Part shown: positions 10,630-19,798 of the stretch, piece after piece
Layout: each line of letters begins with the position of its first letter
How positions within the stretch are numbered: position 1 is the first letter of the stretch
From: Ciceribacter thiooxidans
GTDB lineage: Bacteria > Pseudomonadota > Alphaproteobacteria > Rhizobiales > Rhizobiaceae
Direction: 5' to 3'
Assembly (NCBI RefSeq): GCF_014126615.1
Contig: NZ_CP059896.1
Span: forward strand, 1,808,501 to 1,872,500
DNA: 64,000 nt
Position numbers and translations under genes: made by a program
Notes under the pieces: generated by a model
The model's database searches: none
Told to the model about the DNA's origin: nothing
Seen by the model: only the letters and a program-made list of their open reading frames with translations

Positions 10630-10764
10630 GATCCATCAAACTGAAATCACTGGAGATTCTTTACTTTGCCCGAGGCGAGCAACGTGCTCGTTACGTCCGC
10701 CCCCGTCGGCAGGTGTTCACGGGCTTGTCAACGGTGGAAAGCCGATGACCGCCCCTGACGAATA

Positions 10765-12207
10765 TCAATGGGCGGTGCAGACCATGCAGGGGTCGAAGGA
10801 GCGGATGACATGCTGGAGGGCGGCCGACTTCGCGCCGAGCCCACCGGTATCGAGCCCGGAAAGCGCGCTTTCGAGAGGTCCCGGCACGCCGGCGGCATCG
10901 CGCGGAGAGAAGTTCCAGGTGGTGGGTGCGATAATCTGGTAGTGGCTGATGCGCCCTTCGCTGAGACCGACCCAATGGCCGAGCGCGCCGCGGGCCGCCT
11001 CGACGAGGCCAGCCGCCGCGGCATCGTCCGGCAGGGCAAAATGCGCGCAAAATTCCTCCTTCAGCCGTAACTGCCGACACCAGCCCTGGCTCGCGTGCAC
11101 GAGGATCGCCGCCTCCAGGAGCCGCGCGACAATCCGCGTCCGTACAGAGGTTGCGCCGCCTTCGGCAATCAGCGCGGCGACCAACGGATGACCGGAAACG
11201 GCAAGGCGCGCGGCAGCACCGACCTCGGCCGGACGGCCGGAAAGCCGCGGCGCCTTGGCCCAGGAGTAGGCATTTTCCTTCTCCGCCTCCGGCAGCGTCT
11301 CGGCAAGTGCCGGATCGGCACTCGTCGGCGCAAACCATGCACAGGTTGCGTCCTCGGAGATCGCCGCGACGTCGAGCGGCGCCAGCGCCCCGCCTGCCGA
11401 CGCGACACCGCGTTCGAAGAAGGAGCCATTCGCGTCGTGATAGGCGCCGAAGGACAACAGCGGGCCCGGCCCTCTCCCCATGCTTTCGAGGCCGAGATCG
11501 GCGGCAATCGTCAGGAAGAACGGAAAATCGCCCCGCGCCCGCTCGGCATAGCTCGAGAGCTCCGCCGGTGTCTCCATCGCGAGTATCTCGTCGAGCGAAA
11601 CGCCGAACACCGTCTCCTCGAGAAAGACCTGAAGTTCGCCGAGGATCGCGGCAAGCTGCACTCGTTCGCCAACGTCGATCGCCCGCGTCGTCCCGCCGGG
11701 CTGGAAGGCGAGCGAATGCGGCCACTTGCCGGCGATGATCCCCATCACTTCGAGAAGACGACGGCGGCGCGGCAGGAAGGCGGCGGAGCCGCTGCCGCTC
11801 ACGGCCTTGAAACGGGTCGCGGCCTGCTCGAACCAAGAGCGCCGGGCATATTCGGCGCGGGCGAAATCCGGCATGAAGAAGAGATAGAAGTGCGTCAGGT
11901 GATCGGCGATGTTTTCCGCCGCATGGGCGATATTGGCGGCGACATAGCCATTCGGCGCAGCAAGCCCGCCCGCCAGATTGCGCAGCGCGGCGGCCGCGGC
12001 GATCGACTGCGACACCGAACAGATGCCGCAGATGCGCGGCGCGATCACCAGCGCGTCGAGACCCGGACGGCCGGAAAGCAATTGCTCGAAACCGCGATAG
12101 AGCGTCGTCGTCACCTCGGCCCGGGCGATGACGCCGTCCTGGATGTCGAGCGCGACTTCGAGGTCACCCTCGACACGGTTGAAGGGCCCGGCGATCACCC
12201 GCGTCAT
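10765..12207 (-). CDS. hupV: Regulatory (H2-sensing) hydrogenase large subunit HupV
   Basis: HupV is the large subunit of the cytoplasmic H2 sensor (HoxC homologue) that signals through HupT/HoxA. The 480-residue protein has RICGICSVSQS near the N-terminus and ends exactly at DPCMVCTAH with no cleavable extension. Sensor hydrogenases share this trait and therefore need no maturation protease. The ATG at 12207 overlaps the hupU stop (ATGA). The frame is open further upstream to 12423, but that part lies within hupU. The other motif NRVEGDLEV replaces the RIEGH of HupL. Confidence 0.96.
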   Translation of the reverse strand: MTRVIAGPFNRVEGDLEVALDIQDGVIARAEVTTTLYRGFEQLLSGRPGLDALVIAPRICGICSVSQSIAAAAALRNLAGGLAAPNGYVAANIAHAAENIADHLTHFYLFFMPDFARAEYARRSWFEQAATRFKAVSGSGSAAFLPRRRRLLEVMGIIAGKWPHSLAFQPGGTTRAIDVGERVQLAAILGELQVFLEETVFGVSLDEILAMETPAELSSYAERARGDFPFFLTIAADLGLESMGRGPGPLLSFGAYHDANGSFFERGVASAGGALAPLDVAAISEDATCAWFAPTSADPALAETLPEAEKENAYSWAKAPRLSGRPAEVGAAARLAVSGHPLVAALIAEGGATSVRTRIVARLLEAAILVHASQGWCRQLRLKEEFCAHFALPDDAAAAGLVEAARGALGHWVGLSEGRISHYQIIAPTTWNFSPRDAAGVPGPLESALSGLDTGGLGAKSAALQHVIRSFDPCMVCTAH

Positions 12208-13232
12208 TCGTCGTGCCCGCCTCGCCGCGGATCGCGGACCACCCGGTCCGAGGTCGCGTTCTGCCGGACACGATCCGGCGTTGCCGATTTCGACAGCGCG
12301 GCGAGCGCCACGAACCATGCCTTCGGCATGTCGAGCGGCAGGCCGACGGGAATGCCGCCCACCTTCGGCGTCTTCAGGAAATCCTCCGTCTGCTCGAAGG
12401 CGGGTGACGTGCAGGCCACGCACGAGAAGCCTCCGTGGGTGCAGGAGCCGCCGCCGTTCCAGCTGCGCTGGTTGCAGTCGCCGACCGCCTGCGTCGCCTT
12501 GCAGCCGAGATGCTCCATCAGGCAGCCGAGGTCGGAGAGCTTTTCGGCGCTCGCCTTGAATTCATAGTATTCGTTGCGTTCGCAGCCATGATGAGCGAGC
12601 GTCTTGGCGAAGAATTTCGGCCGGCCGAGGCGATCGAGATCGCTCTCGTCGAAATCGCCCATCTGCAGCGCCGCCAGCGTCTCCATGATCCAGCCCGGAT
12701 GCGGTGCACAGCCGGCGACGTTGATCACCGGCAGACCGGAGCGGGCGCGAAAATCCGGCCCGAGCACGCCACCCAAGATCGAACCTTCGTATTGCAGGCC
12801 GGATGCTTCCGCAGGGTCCGGTTGCGCGGCGTGGACGCCGCCATAGGCGGCGCAGGTGCCGACGGCGATGCAGTGGTCGGCAAGCGGCGCCAGCTCACGA
12901 ACCCAGGAAAGCATGGTGCGGCCGGTGCCGGCGAGCCGGTTATAGAGACCGGTGCCGTTCGGCCCGCGCAGGATCGAGCCTTCGATGCAGAGGAAATCGA
13001 GCGGCGTGCGTCCGGCCGCGACGTCATCGAGGATGGCGATCGCCTCCTCCCCGCTCTCCTCGCTGAGGGAAGGATGCCAGAGGAGATTGATACCGAAATT
13101 CTGCAGCTCGCGCACCCAGCCGCGCGCGCCGTGGTCGAGCACCGACATGGTGCAGCCACCGCAGCTTCCAGCCTGCAGCCACAGGAGATTGGTCATTCGG
13201 ATGCGCCGTCCTGCTCTCTCGCGATCCGTCAT
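12204..13232 (-). CDS. hupU: Regulatory (H2-sensing) hydrogenase small subunit HupU
   Basis: HupU is the iron-sulfur subunit of the H2 sensor. It lacks a Tat signal, so it stays in the cytoplasm. The proximal cluster motif is LQAGSCGGCTMS, with further cysteines in GTCAAYGG, VAGCAPHPGW, HHGCERNEYYE and CNQRSWNGGGSCTHGGFSCVAC (quoted here only as CNQRSWNGGGSCTHGG plus FSCVAC). The ATG at 13232 follows a GAGGTG site, giving 342 residues. An internal ATG at 13196 starts MTNLLWLQ, where many homologues begin, and is a good alternative. A GTG at 13241 is also in frame. Confidence 0.95.
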   Translation of the reverse strand: MTDRERAGRRIRMTNLLWLQAGSCGGCTMSVLDHGARGWVRELQNFGINLLWHPSLSEESGEEAIAILDDVAAGRTPLDFLCIEGSILRGPNGTGLYNRLAGTGRTMLSWVRELAPLADHCIAVGTCAAYGGVHAAQPDPAEASGLQYEGSILGGVLGPDFRARSGLPVINVAGCAPHPGWIMETLAALQMGDFDESDLDRLGRPKFFAKTLAHHGCERNEYYEFKASAEKLSDLGCLMEHLGCKATQAVGDCNQRSWNGGGSCTHGGFSCVACTSPAFEQTEDFLKTPKVGGIPVGLPLDMPKAWFVALAALSKSATPDRVRQNATSDRVVRDPRRGGHDE

Positions 13233-13293
13233 GTTTGACACCTCGTCCGCGGCCGGTCAACGGGACGACGGTCTCCGTGCCGGCCTCGTCGTG

Positions 13294-14172
13294 TCAGGGT
13301 TGCTCTGCTGCGCCGAGGATCCAGTCCCGGAAGCGCATCATCGCCGGCGTCTCCGTTCGCGACTGCAGCCGCGTGAGCCAGTAGCCGCCGATCGTCACGG
13401 CGGCATCGAAGGGCCGCCGGATCGTTTCCGATTGCAGCAGGCGGGAAAACATCGCCGGCGGGGCGAGCGCGATGCCGGCCCCCTGCAGCGCCGCCTCCAT
13501 CATCGCAAGGGAGGAGTCGAAGACGATGCTCCCCGAGACGGGCATGGTCTGGCGCAATCCGGCCGCCTCGAACCAGCGCGGCCATTCGTCCGCCCTGTAG
13601 GAGCGCAGCAACGTGTACTTGAAGAGATCGGTGGGTGTCTCCATCTGCTCGGCGATCTCCGGGATGCAGAGCGGCGAAAGCGGTGCCTCCGTCAAGGGTA
13701 TTGCGTCCACACCGTGCCAGGCCCCTTCCCCGAAGCGGATCGCGTAGTCCAGCCCCTCCGCCGCAATGTCCACGCGGTTGTTGTTGGTCGAAAGCCGCAG
13801 GTCGATGAAAGGATTTTCGGCACGGAAGCCGGCCAATCGCGTCAACAGCCAGCCGACGGCGAAGGTCCCGACCGCTCCGACGGTGAGTACCTCGCGACGA
13901 TGGCCACCCTCGAGACCCTCGAGCGTTCCGGCGATCCGGTCGAAGGCGTCACGCAGCGACGGCAGCAACGTCTCGCCTTCCTGTGTCAGCATGAGCCCGC
14001 GGGGAAGCCGCTTGAAAAGCGTGACCTTCAGCTGCGTCTCCAGGCTCTTCACCTGATGGCTGACGGCCGCCTGGGTCACGCAGAGTTCGATTGCCGCTCT
14101 GGTGAAGCTCAGGTGCCGCGCGGAAGCCTCGAAGGCACGCAGCGCGTTCAGGGGAAGATGCGGACGGACCAT
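13294..14172 (-). CDS. ampR: LysR-family regulator AmpR
   Basis: AmpR controls the divergent beta-lactamase in response to peptidoglycan fragments. The 292-residue product starts with the characteristic HLPLNALRAFEASARHLSFT segment and a helix-turn-helix including CVTQAAVSHQVKSLE at about residues 31-45. The effector domain follows. It is divergent from ampC with a 224-nt shared region. Its 3' end lies about 60 nt upstream of hupU on the same strand, so read-through into the hydrogenase sensor genes is possible. Confidence 0.93.
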   Translation of the reverse strand: MVRPHLPLNALRAFEASARHLSFTRAAIELCVTQAAVSHQVKSLETQLKVTLFKRLPRGLMLTQEGETLLPSLRDAFDRIAGTLEGLEGGHRREVLTVGAVGTFAVGWLLTRLAGFRAENPFIDLRLSTNNNRVDIAAEGLDYAIRFGEGAWHGVDAIPLTEAPLSPLCIPEIAEQMETPTDLFKYTLLRSYRADEWPRWFEAAGLRQTMPVSGSIVFDSSLAMMEAALQGAGIALAPPAMFSRLLQSETIRRPFDAAVTIGGYWLTRLQSRTETPAMMRFRDWILGAAEQP

Positions 14173-14396
14173 CGGATGACAATACTTTTTCTAATGACTC
14201 CTGCAAGTTAACGTCGTTTGGGCGCCGAGCGCAACCCGCCTATACCTGAGACGCTCCTTCACCTTCCGTCGTCGACGAGCGGAAAACTATGCCTCGCGGG
14301 AGGTCGAACGCAGAGCCTTGACGCAGATCCCATGACATGGCCGGCCGCAGCGATACGCGGCGAAGCCACAGCCAGAATATAAGGAGATGAATTGCC
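14173..14396. promoter_or_regulatory. ampR-ampC divergent promoter region
   Basis: This 224-nt region separates two genes transcribed outward. AmpR is expected to bind here, repressing or activating both. An AT-rich segment with CTAAT near 14181-14195 is the likeliest LysR site, but no full symmetrical ATTAG pair was found. The ampC ribosome site AAGGAGA lies at 14381-14387. Confidence 0.5.
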
Positions 14397-15572
14397 ATGA
14401 GGAATTCTCTTGCCGCCAGATCGATCGCTCCCGCCACCATTGCCGTATCGATTCTCGGCACGTGCGCCGTCGCCAAGGCAGATGACATCGAGAGCCGGCT
14501 CCGGCGCGCGACCGACGAGGCAATCCGGCCGATCATGAAGACGTACAAAGTACCGGGCATGGCTGTCGCGGTGACCGTCCAGGGCCGCCGCTATGTCTAC
14601 AATTACGGTGTCGCCTCCCTGGAGAGCGGGAAGAAGGTCGATGACGCCACGCTCTTCGAGATCGGCTCCATCAGCAAGACCTTTACCGCGACACTGGCCT
14701 CCTATGCGGGCGAAACAGGGGCCCTCTCGTTGTCCGACAGCCCCGGCAAATATGTACCGGATCTTGCCGGCAGTGCCTTCGACAAGGTGAGCCTTCTTAA
14801 CCTTGCCACCTACACGGCCGGCGGCCTGCCCTTGCAGTTTCCCGACGACGTCACGCAGAAGAACATGATTGCCTACTATCGGGACTGGCATCCGGATCAC
14901 GCGCCGGGAACCCACCGGCGCTACTCCAATCCGAGTATAGGCCTGTTCGGCTATGCGGCCGCGGCGAGTTTGGGGACGCCATTCGACGACCTGATGCAAG
15001 ACAAGCTCTTTCCCATGCTCAAGCTTTCCAACACCTACATCCATGTGCCGAAGGAGCGGATGCCCGATTATGCCTACGGTTACTCGAAGGCCGGCAAGCC
15101 GGTCCGCGTCAAACCCGGCGCCATGGATTCCGAAGCCTACGGCGTGAAGACATCCGCCTCCGACCTGATCCGCTTCGTCGAGGCGAACATGGACGGACGG
15201 GGCCTGGACGAAACCCTGCAGCGCGCCATCGCCGCCACCCACACGGGCTACTACCGCGTCTCGGGGATGACGCAGGGTCTCGCATGGGAGATGTATGACT
15301 ATCCTGTCGAAGTCGACACGCTGCTTGCCGGAAACTCTCCGGAGATTTCCTACAAGAGCAACGTGGTCGAAGCGCTGGAGCCCCCGGCCGAACCACGCAC
15401 GAACGTCTGGATCAACAAGACCGGCTCTACCGGCGGCTTCGGAGCCTATGCGGCTTTCGTCCCGGAGCGGCGGATCGGTATCGTCATCCTTGCAAACCGA
15501 AACTATCCGATCCCGGATCGCCTGCGCGCCGCCTATCGCATCATGACTGCGCTCGACGGACCGACCGACTGA
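14397..15572 (+). CDS. ampC: Class C beta-lactamase AmpC
   Basis: A periplasmic serine beta-lactamase of 391 residues with an N-terminal signal peptide (cleavage near AVAKA, residues 24-28). The catalytic motifs are all present: S-x-x-K as SISK at residues 91-94, Y-S-N at 176-178 and K-T-G at 341-343. Length and motif spacing match chromosomal AmpC enzymes. It is divergent from ampR, the usual inducible arrangement. An AAGGAGA ribosome site supports the ATG at 14397. Confidence 0.95.
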   Translation: MRNSLAARSIAPATIAVSILGTCAVAKADDIESRLRRATDEAIRPIMKTYKVPGMAVAVTVQGRRYVYNYGVASLESGKKVDDATLFEIGSISKTFTATLASYAGETGALSLSDSPGKYVPDLAGSAFDKVSLLNLATYTAGGLPLQFPDDVTQKNMIAYYRDWHPDHAPGTHRRYSNPSIGLFGYAAAASLGTPFDDLMQDKLFPMLKLSNTYIHVPKERMPDYAYGYSKAGKPVRVKPGAMDSEAYGVKTSASDLIRFVEANMDGRGLDETLQRAIAATHTGYYRVSGMTQGLAWEMYDYPVEVDTLLAGNSPEISYKSNVVEALEPPAEPRTNVWINKTGSTGGFGAYAAFVPERRIGIVILANRNYPIPDRLRAAYRIMTALDGPTD

Positions 15573-15587
15573 AGACGGGCACATGTA

Positions 15588-15616
15588 AAAAGGGGCCGCC
15601 CGACGGGCAGCCCCTT
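15588..15616. terminator. Bidirectional terminator between ampC and tig
   Basis: GGGGC (15592-15596) pairs with GCCCC (15610-15614), enclosing an inner GCCC/GGGC stem with one mismatch. AAAAA precedes it and TT follows, suiting both convergent genes. Confidence 0.7.
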
Positions 15617-15639
15617 CCGTATCCTCACTGAGGAATTGA

Positions 15640-17121
15640 TTACTCGGCGTCGCCTTCGGCAGCCTTCTTCTTCGGGGCCGCCTTCTTCTTCGGAGCGGCT
15701 TCCTCGCCTTCGGCGGCGTCTTCGGCCTTGGCAGCAGCCTTCTTCTTCGGGGCTGCCTTCTTCGCAGGCTTTTCAGCGCCTTCGGCTTCGTCGTCGGCGA
15801 GCAGCTCTTCTTTGCTTACCTTCTTGTCGGTGACGTCGATTTCACCGAGCAGGTGGTCGACCACCTTCTCTTCGAAGATCGGCGCGCGCAGCGAGGCGGA
15901 AGCGCCCGGGGTCTTGCGGAAGAAGTCGAGGATCTGCTTTTCCTGACCGGGGAACTGCTGCAGCTGTGCATAGAGAGCGCGCTGCATTTCTTCCTCGGTT
16001 ACTTCGACACCGGCCTTTTCGCCGATTTCGGAGAGGACGAGGCCGAGGCGGACGCGACGCTCGGCGAGCGTGCGGTATTCGTCACGGGCCTTCTCTTCGG
16101 TGGTGTCTTCATCCTCGAAGGTCTTGCCGGACTGGGCGAGATCGGTGTTGATCTGGCGCCAGATGTTTTCGAATTCGGCTTCGACCAGGCGCGCCGGGGT
16201 TTCGAACTGGTACATCTCGTCGAGCTGGTCGAGGATCTGGCGCTTGACCTTCTGACGGGTGACCGAGCCGAACTGGCTTTCGATCTGGCCGCGGACGACC
16301 TCCTTCAGGCGGTCGAGCGATTCGATGCCGAGCTTCTTGGCGAGTTCGTCGTCGAGCGTGATTTCACCCGGAGCGGCGACTTCCTTGACGGTGACGTCGA
16401 AGGTCGCTTCCTTGCCGGCAAGATGCTTGGCCGGATAGTCTTCGGGGAACGTGACGGTGATGACCTTTTCGTCACCGGCCTTGACGCCCACGAGCTGGTC
16501 TTCGAAGCCGGGGATGAAGCGGTTCGAGCCGAGAACGAGTTCGGCGTCGGTGTCGGTGCCGCCATCGAAGGCAACGCCGTCAACCTTGCCGACGTAATCC
16601 ATGGTGACGCGGTCGCCGTCGGCGGCCTTGCCCTTCTTGGTTTCGTAGCTGCGGGCGCTTTCGGCGATCTTGCGGATCTGGTCCTCGACTTCGCCTTCTT
16701 CGATGTCGACGACTTCACGCACGACCTTGAGGCCGGAAACCGGCTTCAGCTCGATCGGCGGAATGACTTCGTAGGAGAGCGTGAACTCGAAATCTGCCTC
16801 AGCGTTGAGGATCTTGTCGGCTTCGGCCTCGTCCTCGGTCATCGTGACTTCGGGCTGGGTCGCAGACTTCTCGCCGCGCTCCGAAAGGATCGCGCTCGGC
16901 TTCTCGCGGATGATCTCGTTGACGAGTTCGGCCATGATCGACTTGCCGTAAACCTTCTTCAGATGCGACATCGGCACCTTGCCGGGGCGGAAGCCGTTGA
17001 TACGGACCTTGTCCTTGGCATCGGCGAGGCGCTCATTCATGCGCTGTTCCATGTCCTTGGCCGGAACGACGACCTTGATTTCGCGCTTCAGCCCTTCAGC
17101 GAGCGTTTCGATAACCTGCAT
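15640..17121 (-). CDS. tig: Trigger factor, ribosome-associated chaperone
   Basis: Trigger factor binds nascent chains at the ribosome exit and has peptidyl-prolyl isomerase activity. The 493-residue product has the N-terminal ribosome-binding signature GFRPGKVP, near residues 43-50. A central FKBP domain follows ([25 protein letters not shown]), then the C-terminal chaperone arms. After about residue 450 comes a low-complexity Ala/Lys/Glu tail with repeated APKKKAA units, common in rhizobial Tig but absent from enterics. The gene lies downstream of tRNA-Leu on the same strand. Confidence 0.97.
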   Translation of the reverse strand: MQVIETLAEGLKREIKVVVPAKDMEQRMNERLADAKDKVRINGFRPGKVPMSHLKKVYGKSIMAELVNEIIREKPSAILSERGEKSATQPEVTMTEDEAEADKILNAEADFEFTLSYEVIPPIELKPVSGLKVVREVVDIEEGEVEDQIRKIAESARSYETKKGKAADGDRVTMDYVGKVDGVAFDGGTDTDAELVLGSNRFIPGFEDQLVGVKAGDEKVITVTFPEDYPAKHLAGKEATFDVTVKEVAAPGEITLDDELAKKLGIESLDRLKEVVRGQIESQFGSVTRQKVKRQILDQLDEMYQFETPARLVEAEFENIWRQINTDLAQSGKTFEDEDTTEEKARDEYRTLAERRVRLGLVLSEIGEKAGVEVTEEEMQRALYAQLQQFPGQEKQILDFFRKTPGASASLRAPIFEEKVVDHLLGEIDVTDKKVSKEELLADDEAEGAEKPAKKAAPKKKAAAKAEDAAEGEEAAPKKKAAPKKKAAEGDAE

Positions 17122-17306
17122 GTTTTTACCTTCATGTCGTGGCGGCCGTGCTCGGACAGCCGGTGGTTTTCATTGAGCACGACGCCGGAATTCTTCTTTC
17201 CCGGGCGTGGCTGGTACGCAATCTTCAAGCATTTTGCCAGGCAAAATGGCGCAAAGGGTGACAGGAACGGCTGTTTCGCCCCTCCCGGCAACCCGCGCGG
17301 TAATCC

Positions 17307-17391
<85 letters not shown>

Positions 17392-17504
17392 GTCCAAAAG
17401 AACCGCATGCTGCCTTCGCGCATGGCCCCTCCGGAGCGCGCGTCTCTATATCACCCGTTTCCGTTCGCGCAAAGGAAAAATGACGGCCGGCCTCGGGGCC
17501 CTTG

Positions 17505-18098
17505 TCAGTAGAGCGGCTCCTCGTAGGCAGGGATGCCGCGCACCCTGAGTTCCCGAATCTGCGCCTGCCCTCCGGCGCCGACACGCGCTGCGACCGATAC
17601 CTCGTCGTCGTTGCGCGCATCCTCGATCGGCCTGCCCTCGCCCTCCGGCACGTAATAGCGCTCGATGCCGTAGTCGACGCTGATTTCGCCCTCCTTGTCG
17701 TCCGGAGGCGTATAAAGACGGAAGCGCTGCGTGCGCAGAACCACCGACCCTTCCGCCGGCGGCAGATCGCCGAAGGCGGCCTCGGCAACCGTCCAGTAGC
17801 CGTCCGGCCCCGGCCTCAGCCGCACGTTCATCCGCGTCCAGCTTCCGGGCGCCGGCCAGTCGCCCTTGACGAGGGAGGCGGGAATCCGGGACACCTCGTA
17901 AGACAGCACGACATAGTCTCCGCGCAGAAGATCACGCGGATCGACCGGCACCGTCTTCAGGACCACCTCGGTGCCGGAGCGCAGGATCGCCGCACGGTGC
18001 TCGACCATGTAGAGCAGGACGGCGGTAAAAAGGGCCGACACACCTGCGGCAACGAGAAGATAATAGCGGCCGCCTGGGGTTCCGGTTGCGGTGTTCAT
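17505..18098 (-). CDS. GDYXXLXY-domain membrane-anchored protein
   Basis: A 197-residue protein with one N-terminal membrane helix (about residues 12-31) and a periplasmic domain carrying the family signature GDYVVLSYEVSRI at about residues 60-72. The biochemical function of this family is unknown. It overlaps the upstream DUF2157 gene by 4 nt. The two families are commonly paired, which suggests a joint role at the membrane. Confidence 0.85.
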   Translation of the reverse strand: MNTATGTPGGRYYLLVAAGVSALFTAVLLYMVEHRAAILRSGTEVVLKTVPVDPRDLLRGDYVVLSYEVSRIPASLVKGDWPAPGSWTRMNVRLRPGPDGYWTVAEAAFGDLPPAEGSVVLRTQRFRLYTPPDDKEGEISVDYGIERYYVPEGEGRPIEDARNDDEVSVAARVGAGGQAQIRELRVRGIPAYEEPLY

Positions 18099-19198
18099 CG
18101 GCCGGCCTCCTCGGCTCTGCGGGCAAAGAGTTTTTCCATACGGACGACGACGAAGGCGAGTACTGCGACCACCAGGCCCGAAAGCAGGAAGAAGCCGGAG
18201 GTACCGAGCATGGAATCGATCGTCACGAAGGAGAGATAAAGCACCTCGCCGGCAAAGACCGTGTAGGCGAGATAGCGTACCGCGCCATTGTCACGCCCGT
18301 CGAACGCCAGGGCGAGCAGCACGAAGGCGATGGTCGCCGACGCGAGCACGGCAAGCCGCCCCCCGGCATCATACTCAAAATGAAGGGCAACAAGGCCGAG
18401 TACTGTGAGCGCACACGCATAGAAGGCCGGCGCCGCTCCCGCCCGGCGCGCTACCGCCTCCAGAGGAGAGCCCTTCACCGTTAACGCGACGAAGGCCAGT
18501 GTCCCCAGCAGTGCATAGACTACGGCCGGCCAGACTTCCTCGCTCAGGCCATAGAGCCAGCCGAGCCAGGAAAGACCGACGAGATAGGCAAGATGGCGGG
18601 CGCGCTCCGCGCCGGTTCGATAGACGAGCGCCAGCACGATGACGGCGCAGGCGATCGGCGACCAGCCATAAAGCCAGTCCCATTCCCAGTCGAACTGGTC
18701 GACAATGGCAAAGGAGACAGCGAAGGCGAGAAAGCCGGCGGCGACCGTCACCGCTGCGGAGCGGAAGAGGAAAGCCGAGACCACGGCGCCCGAAAACCAG
18801 AGCAGCATGGCATCCGCGGTGTCGCCGGACAGATGATAGAGTTGCCCGATCAGAGCGATCGCGCCGCCGAAACTCATCGTGCCGAGCACCAGGGCCGCAC
18901 CGCCCAGACGATCCGCACCGCGGCCGAAGGCGACGCCTGCGGAGAGATGGAAGACCCAGACGAGGGCAACGACGGAGATTACCTTGGCGCCGCGGGGGAT
19001 TTCCTCCCAGTTCGCCGCGATCAGCAGCAAGATGGAGGCGGAGATCAGCAGCGCCGCCAGCATGGTCAGCACGCCGCCGACGCTGAAGCCCGATCTGCGC
19101 TGGTCGTATTCGGCGAGCATCGCATCGGCGGCGGGACGAGCCAGCAGCCCCTTGTCGACCCACAGATCGAAGTCGCGTTTCAGCCTTCCGCGATACAT
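18095..19198 (-). CDS. DUF2157 polytopic membrane protein
   Basis: A 367-residue integral membrane protein. The first about 45 residues are cytoplasmic (MYRGRLKRDFDLWVDKGLL), followed by ten or more hydrophobic helices, starting with GGVLTMLAALLISASILLLI (about 44-63). It matches the DUF2157 family, with no established function. The ATG at 19198 is preferred because it begins the conserved domain; the frame is open upstream to 19378 into non-coding sequence. It is translationally coupled to the GDYXXLXY gene. Confidence 0.8.
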   Translation of the reverse strand: MYRGRLKRDFDLWVDKGLLARPAADAMLAEYDQRRSGFSVGGVLTMLAALLISASILLLIAANWEEIPRGAKVISVVALVWVFHLSAGVAFGRGADRLGGAALVLGTMSFGGAIALIGQLYHLSGDTADAMLLWFSGAVVSAFLFRSAAVTVAAGFLAFAVSFAIVDQFDWEWDWLYGWSPIACAVIVLALVYRTGAERARHLAYLVGLSWLGWLYGLSEEVWPAVVYALLGTLAFVALTVKGSPLEAVARRAGAAPAFYACALTVLGLVALHFEYDAGGRLAVLASATIAFVLLALAFDGRDNGAVRYLAYTVFAGEVLYLSFVTIDSMLGTSGFFLLSGLVVAVLAFVVVRMEKLFARRAEEAGR

Positions 19199-19365
19199 CG
19201 TCTCCCCCTCGATTTCCTCGATAACCTGCGCTGCCTTGCCGCATATCGCCGCGTCGCGTTTCGTGGCACTCTGATTTGCGAGAGTGGAAATGACAATGCC
19301 CTTTCGAGGGCCTTTCGCGACGCTCTCGTTGGCCATGCGCAGATTGCATGCCTTCCATGAGAATA

Positions 19366-19378
19366 TTGCACTGCACAA
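19366..19378 (+). repeat. 13-bp motif TTGCACTGCACAA, copy 1
   Basis: The identical 13-mer occurs again at 20119-20131, upstream of the second DUF1127 gene. Here it overlaps the -35 region of the candidate sRNA promoter. It could be a shared regulator site; the TGCA repeat resembles the TGCATTTGATGCA palindrome at 19672-19684. Confidence 0.5.
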
Positions 19379-19399
19379 AGCGAAGTCGGCGTACTATAT
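19371..19399 (+). promoter_or_regulatory. Candidate sigma-70 promoter of the three-hairpin sRNA
   Basis: CTGCAC (19371-19376), 17 nt, then CTATAT (19394-19399). The -10 equals the rhizobial consensus CTATAT; the -35 matches CTTGAC at four of six positions. It predicts a start near 19406, which would give a transcript of about 175 nt ending at the third hairpin. Confidence 0.4.
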
Positions 19400-19460
19400 T
19401 CAAGCCATAGAGATCGCGCTTGAGGCGCCCCGAAGCGACCAAGGGATCTCGACGAAATTC

Positions 19461-19583
19461 GGTGCCACACACTCCTCCTCCCAGTGTCGCACCGATAAGA
19501 CTGGCGGCACTCCTCCTCCCAGTTGCCAGTCACCCAAAATGACGCTCACCGGACCTCCTCCCCCGGTGAGCGTTATTTGTTTT
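19461..19583 (+). ncRNA. Trans-acting sRNA with three anti-Shine-Dalgarno hairpin loops (alpha-r14/cuckoo type)
   Basis: Three consecutive hairpins, 19461-19493, 19499-19531 and 19537-19578, each present the exact nonamer CCTCCTCCC in the apical loop (19474-19482, 19512-19520, 19554-19562). The first two have outer stems (GGTGC/GCACC; GACTGGC/GCCAGTC) and an internal bulge. The third has an 11-bp perfect stem, extendable to 16 bp, followed by a T-rich run, so it can serve as terminator. This is the hallmark of alpha-r14 (NfeR1-like) and CcsR/cuckoo sRNAs, which pair with ribosome-binding sites. Strand follows from the C-rich loop sequence and the terminator. The 5' end is not fixed and may extend to about 19406. 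Confidence 0.85.
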
Positions 19584-19669
19584 CACCATTCCTCAACCGA
19601 ACCACCTTTTCTTGCGCCCCTCTTAGGTGATGCAAAAATGGACAGTTAACGATCGGTAAACGGCGCTAT

Positions 19670-19686
19670 CATGCATTTGATGCATG
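19670..19686. repeat. 17-bp palindrome CATGCAT-TTG-ATGCATG upstream of the first DUF1127 gene
   Basis: Perfect 7-bp arms around three bases, 113 nt before the DUF1127 ATG at 19799. The symmetry and position suggest a dimeric regulator site. The 19584-19798 stretch otherwise holds only the leader of that gene. The regulator is unknown. Confidence 0.45.
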
Positions 19687-19798
19687 GGTGGCATACAAAC
19701 TTGGCTCTACATGATTTTGCGACGCAGCATATATTGAGCTCATGAAATCGAAAGCGGCGCCGAGGACGGCCGCCGCAGGAAGTCCAAGGAGACCAATC

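Noticed and set aside
10628..10639. FNR/FixK-like box TTGATCCATCAA upstream of hupS
   Set aside because: Half-sites are separated by 2 bases instead of the 4 required for TTGAT-N4-ATCAA.
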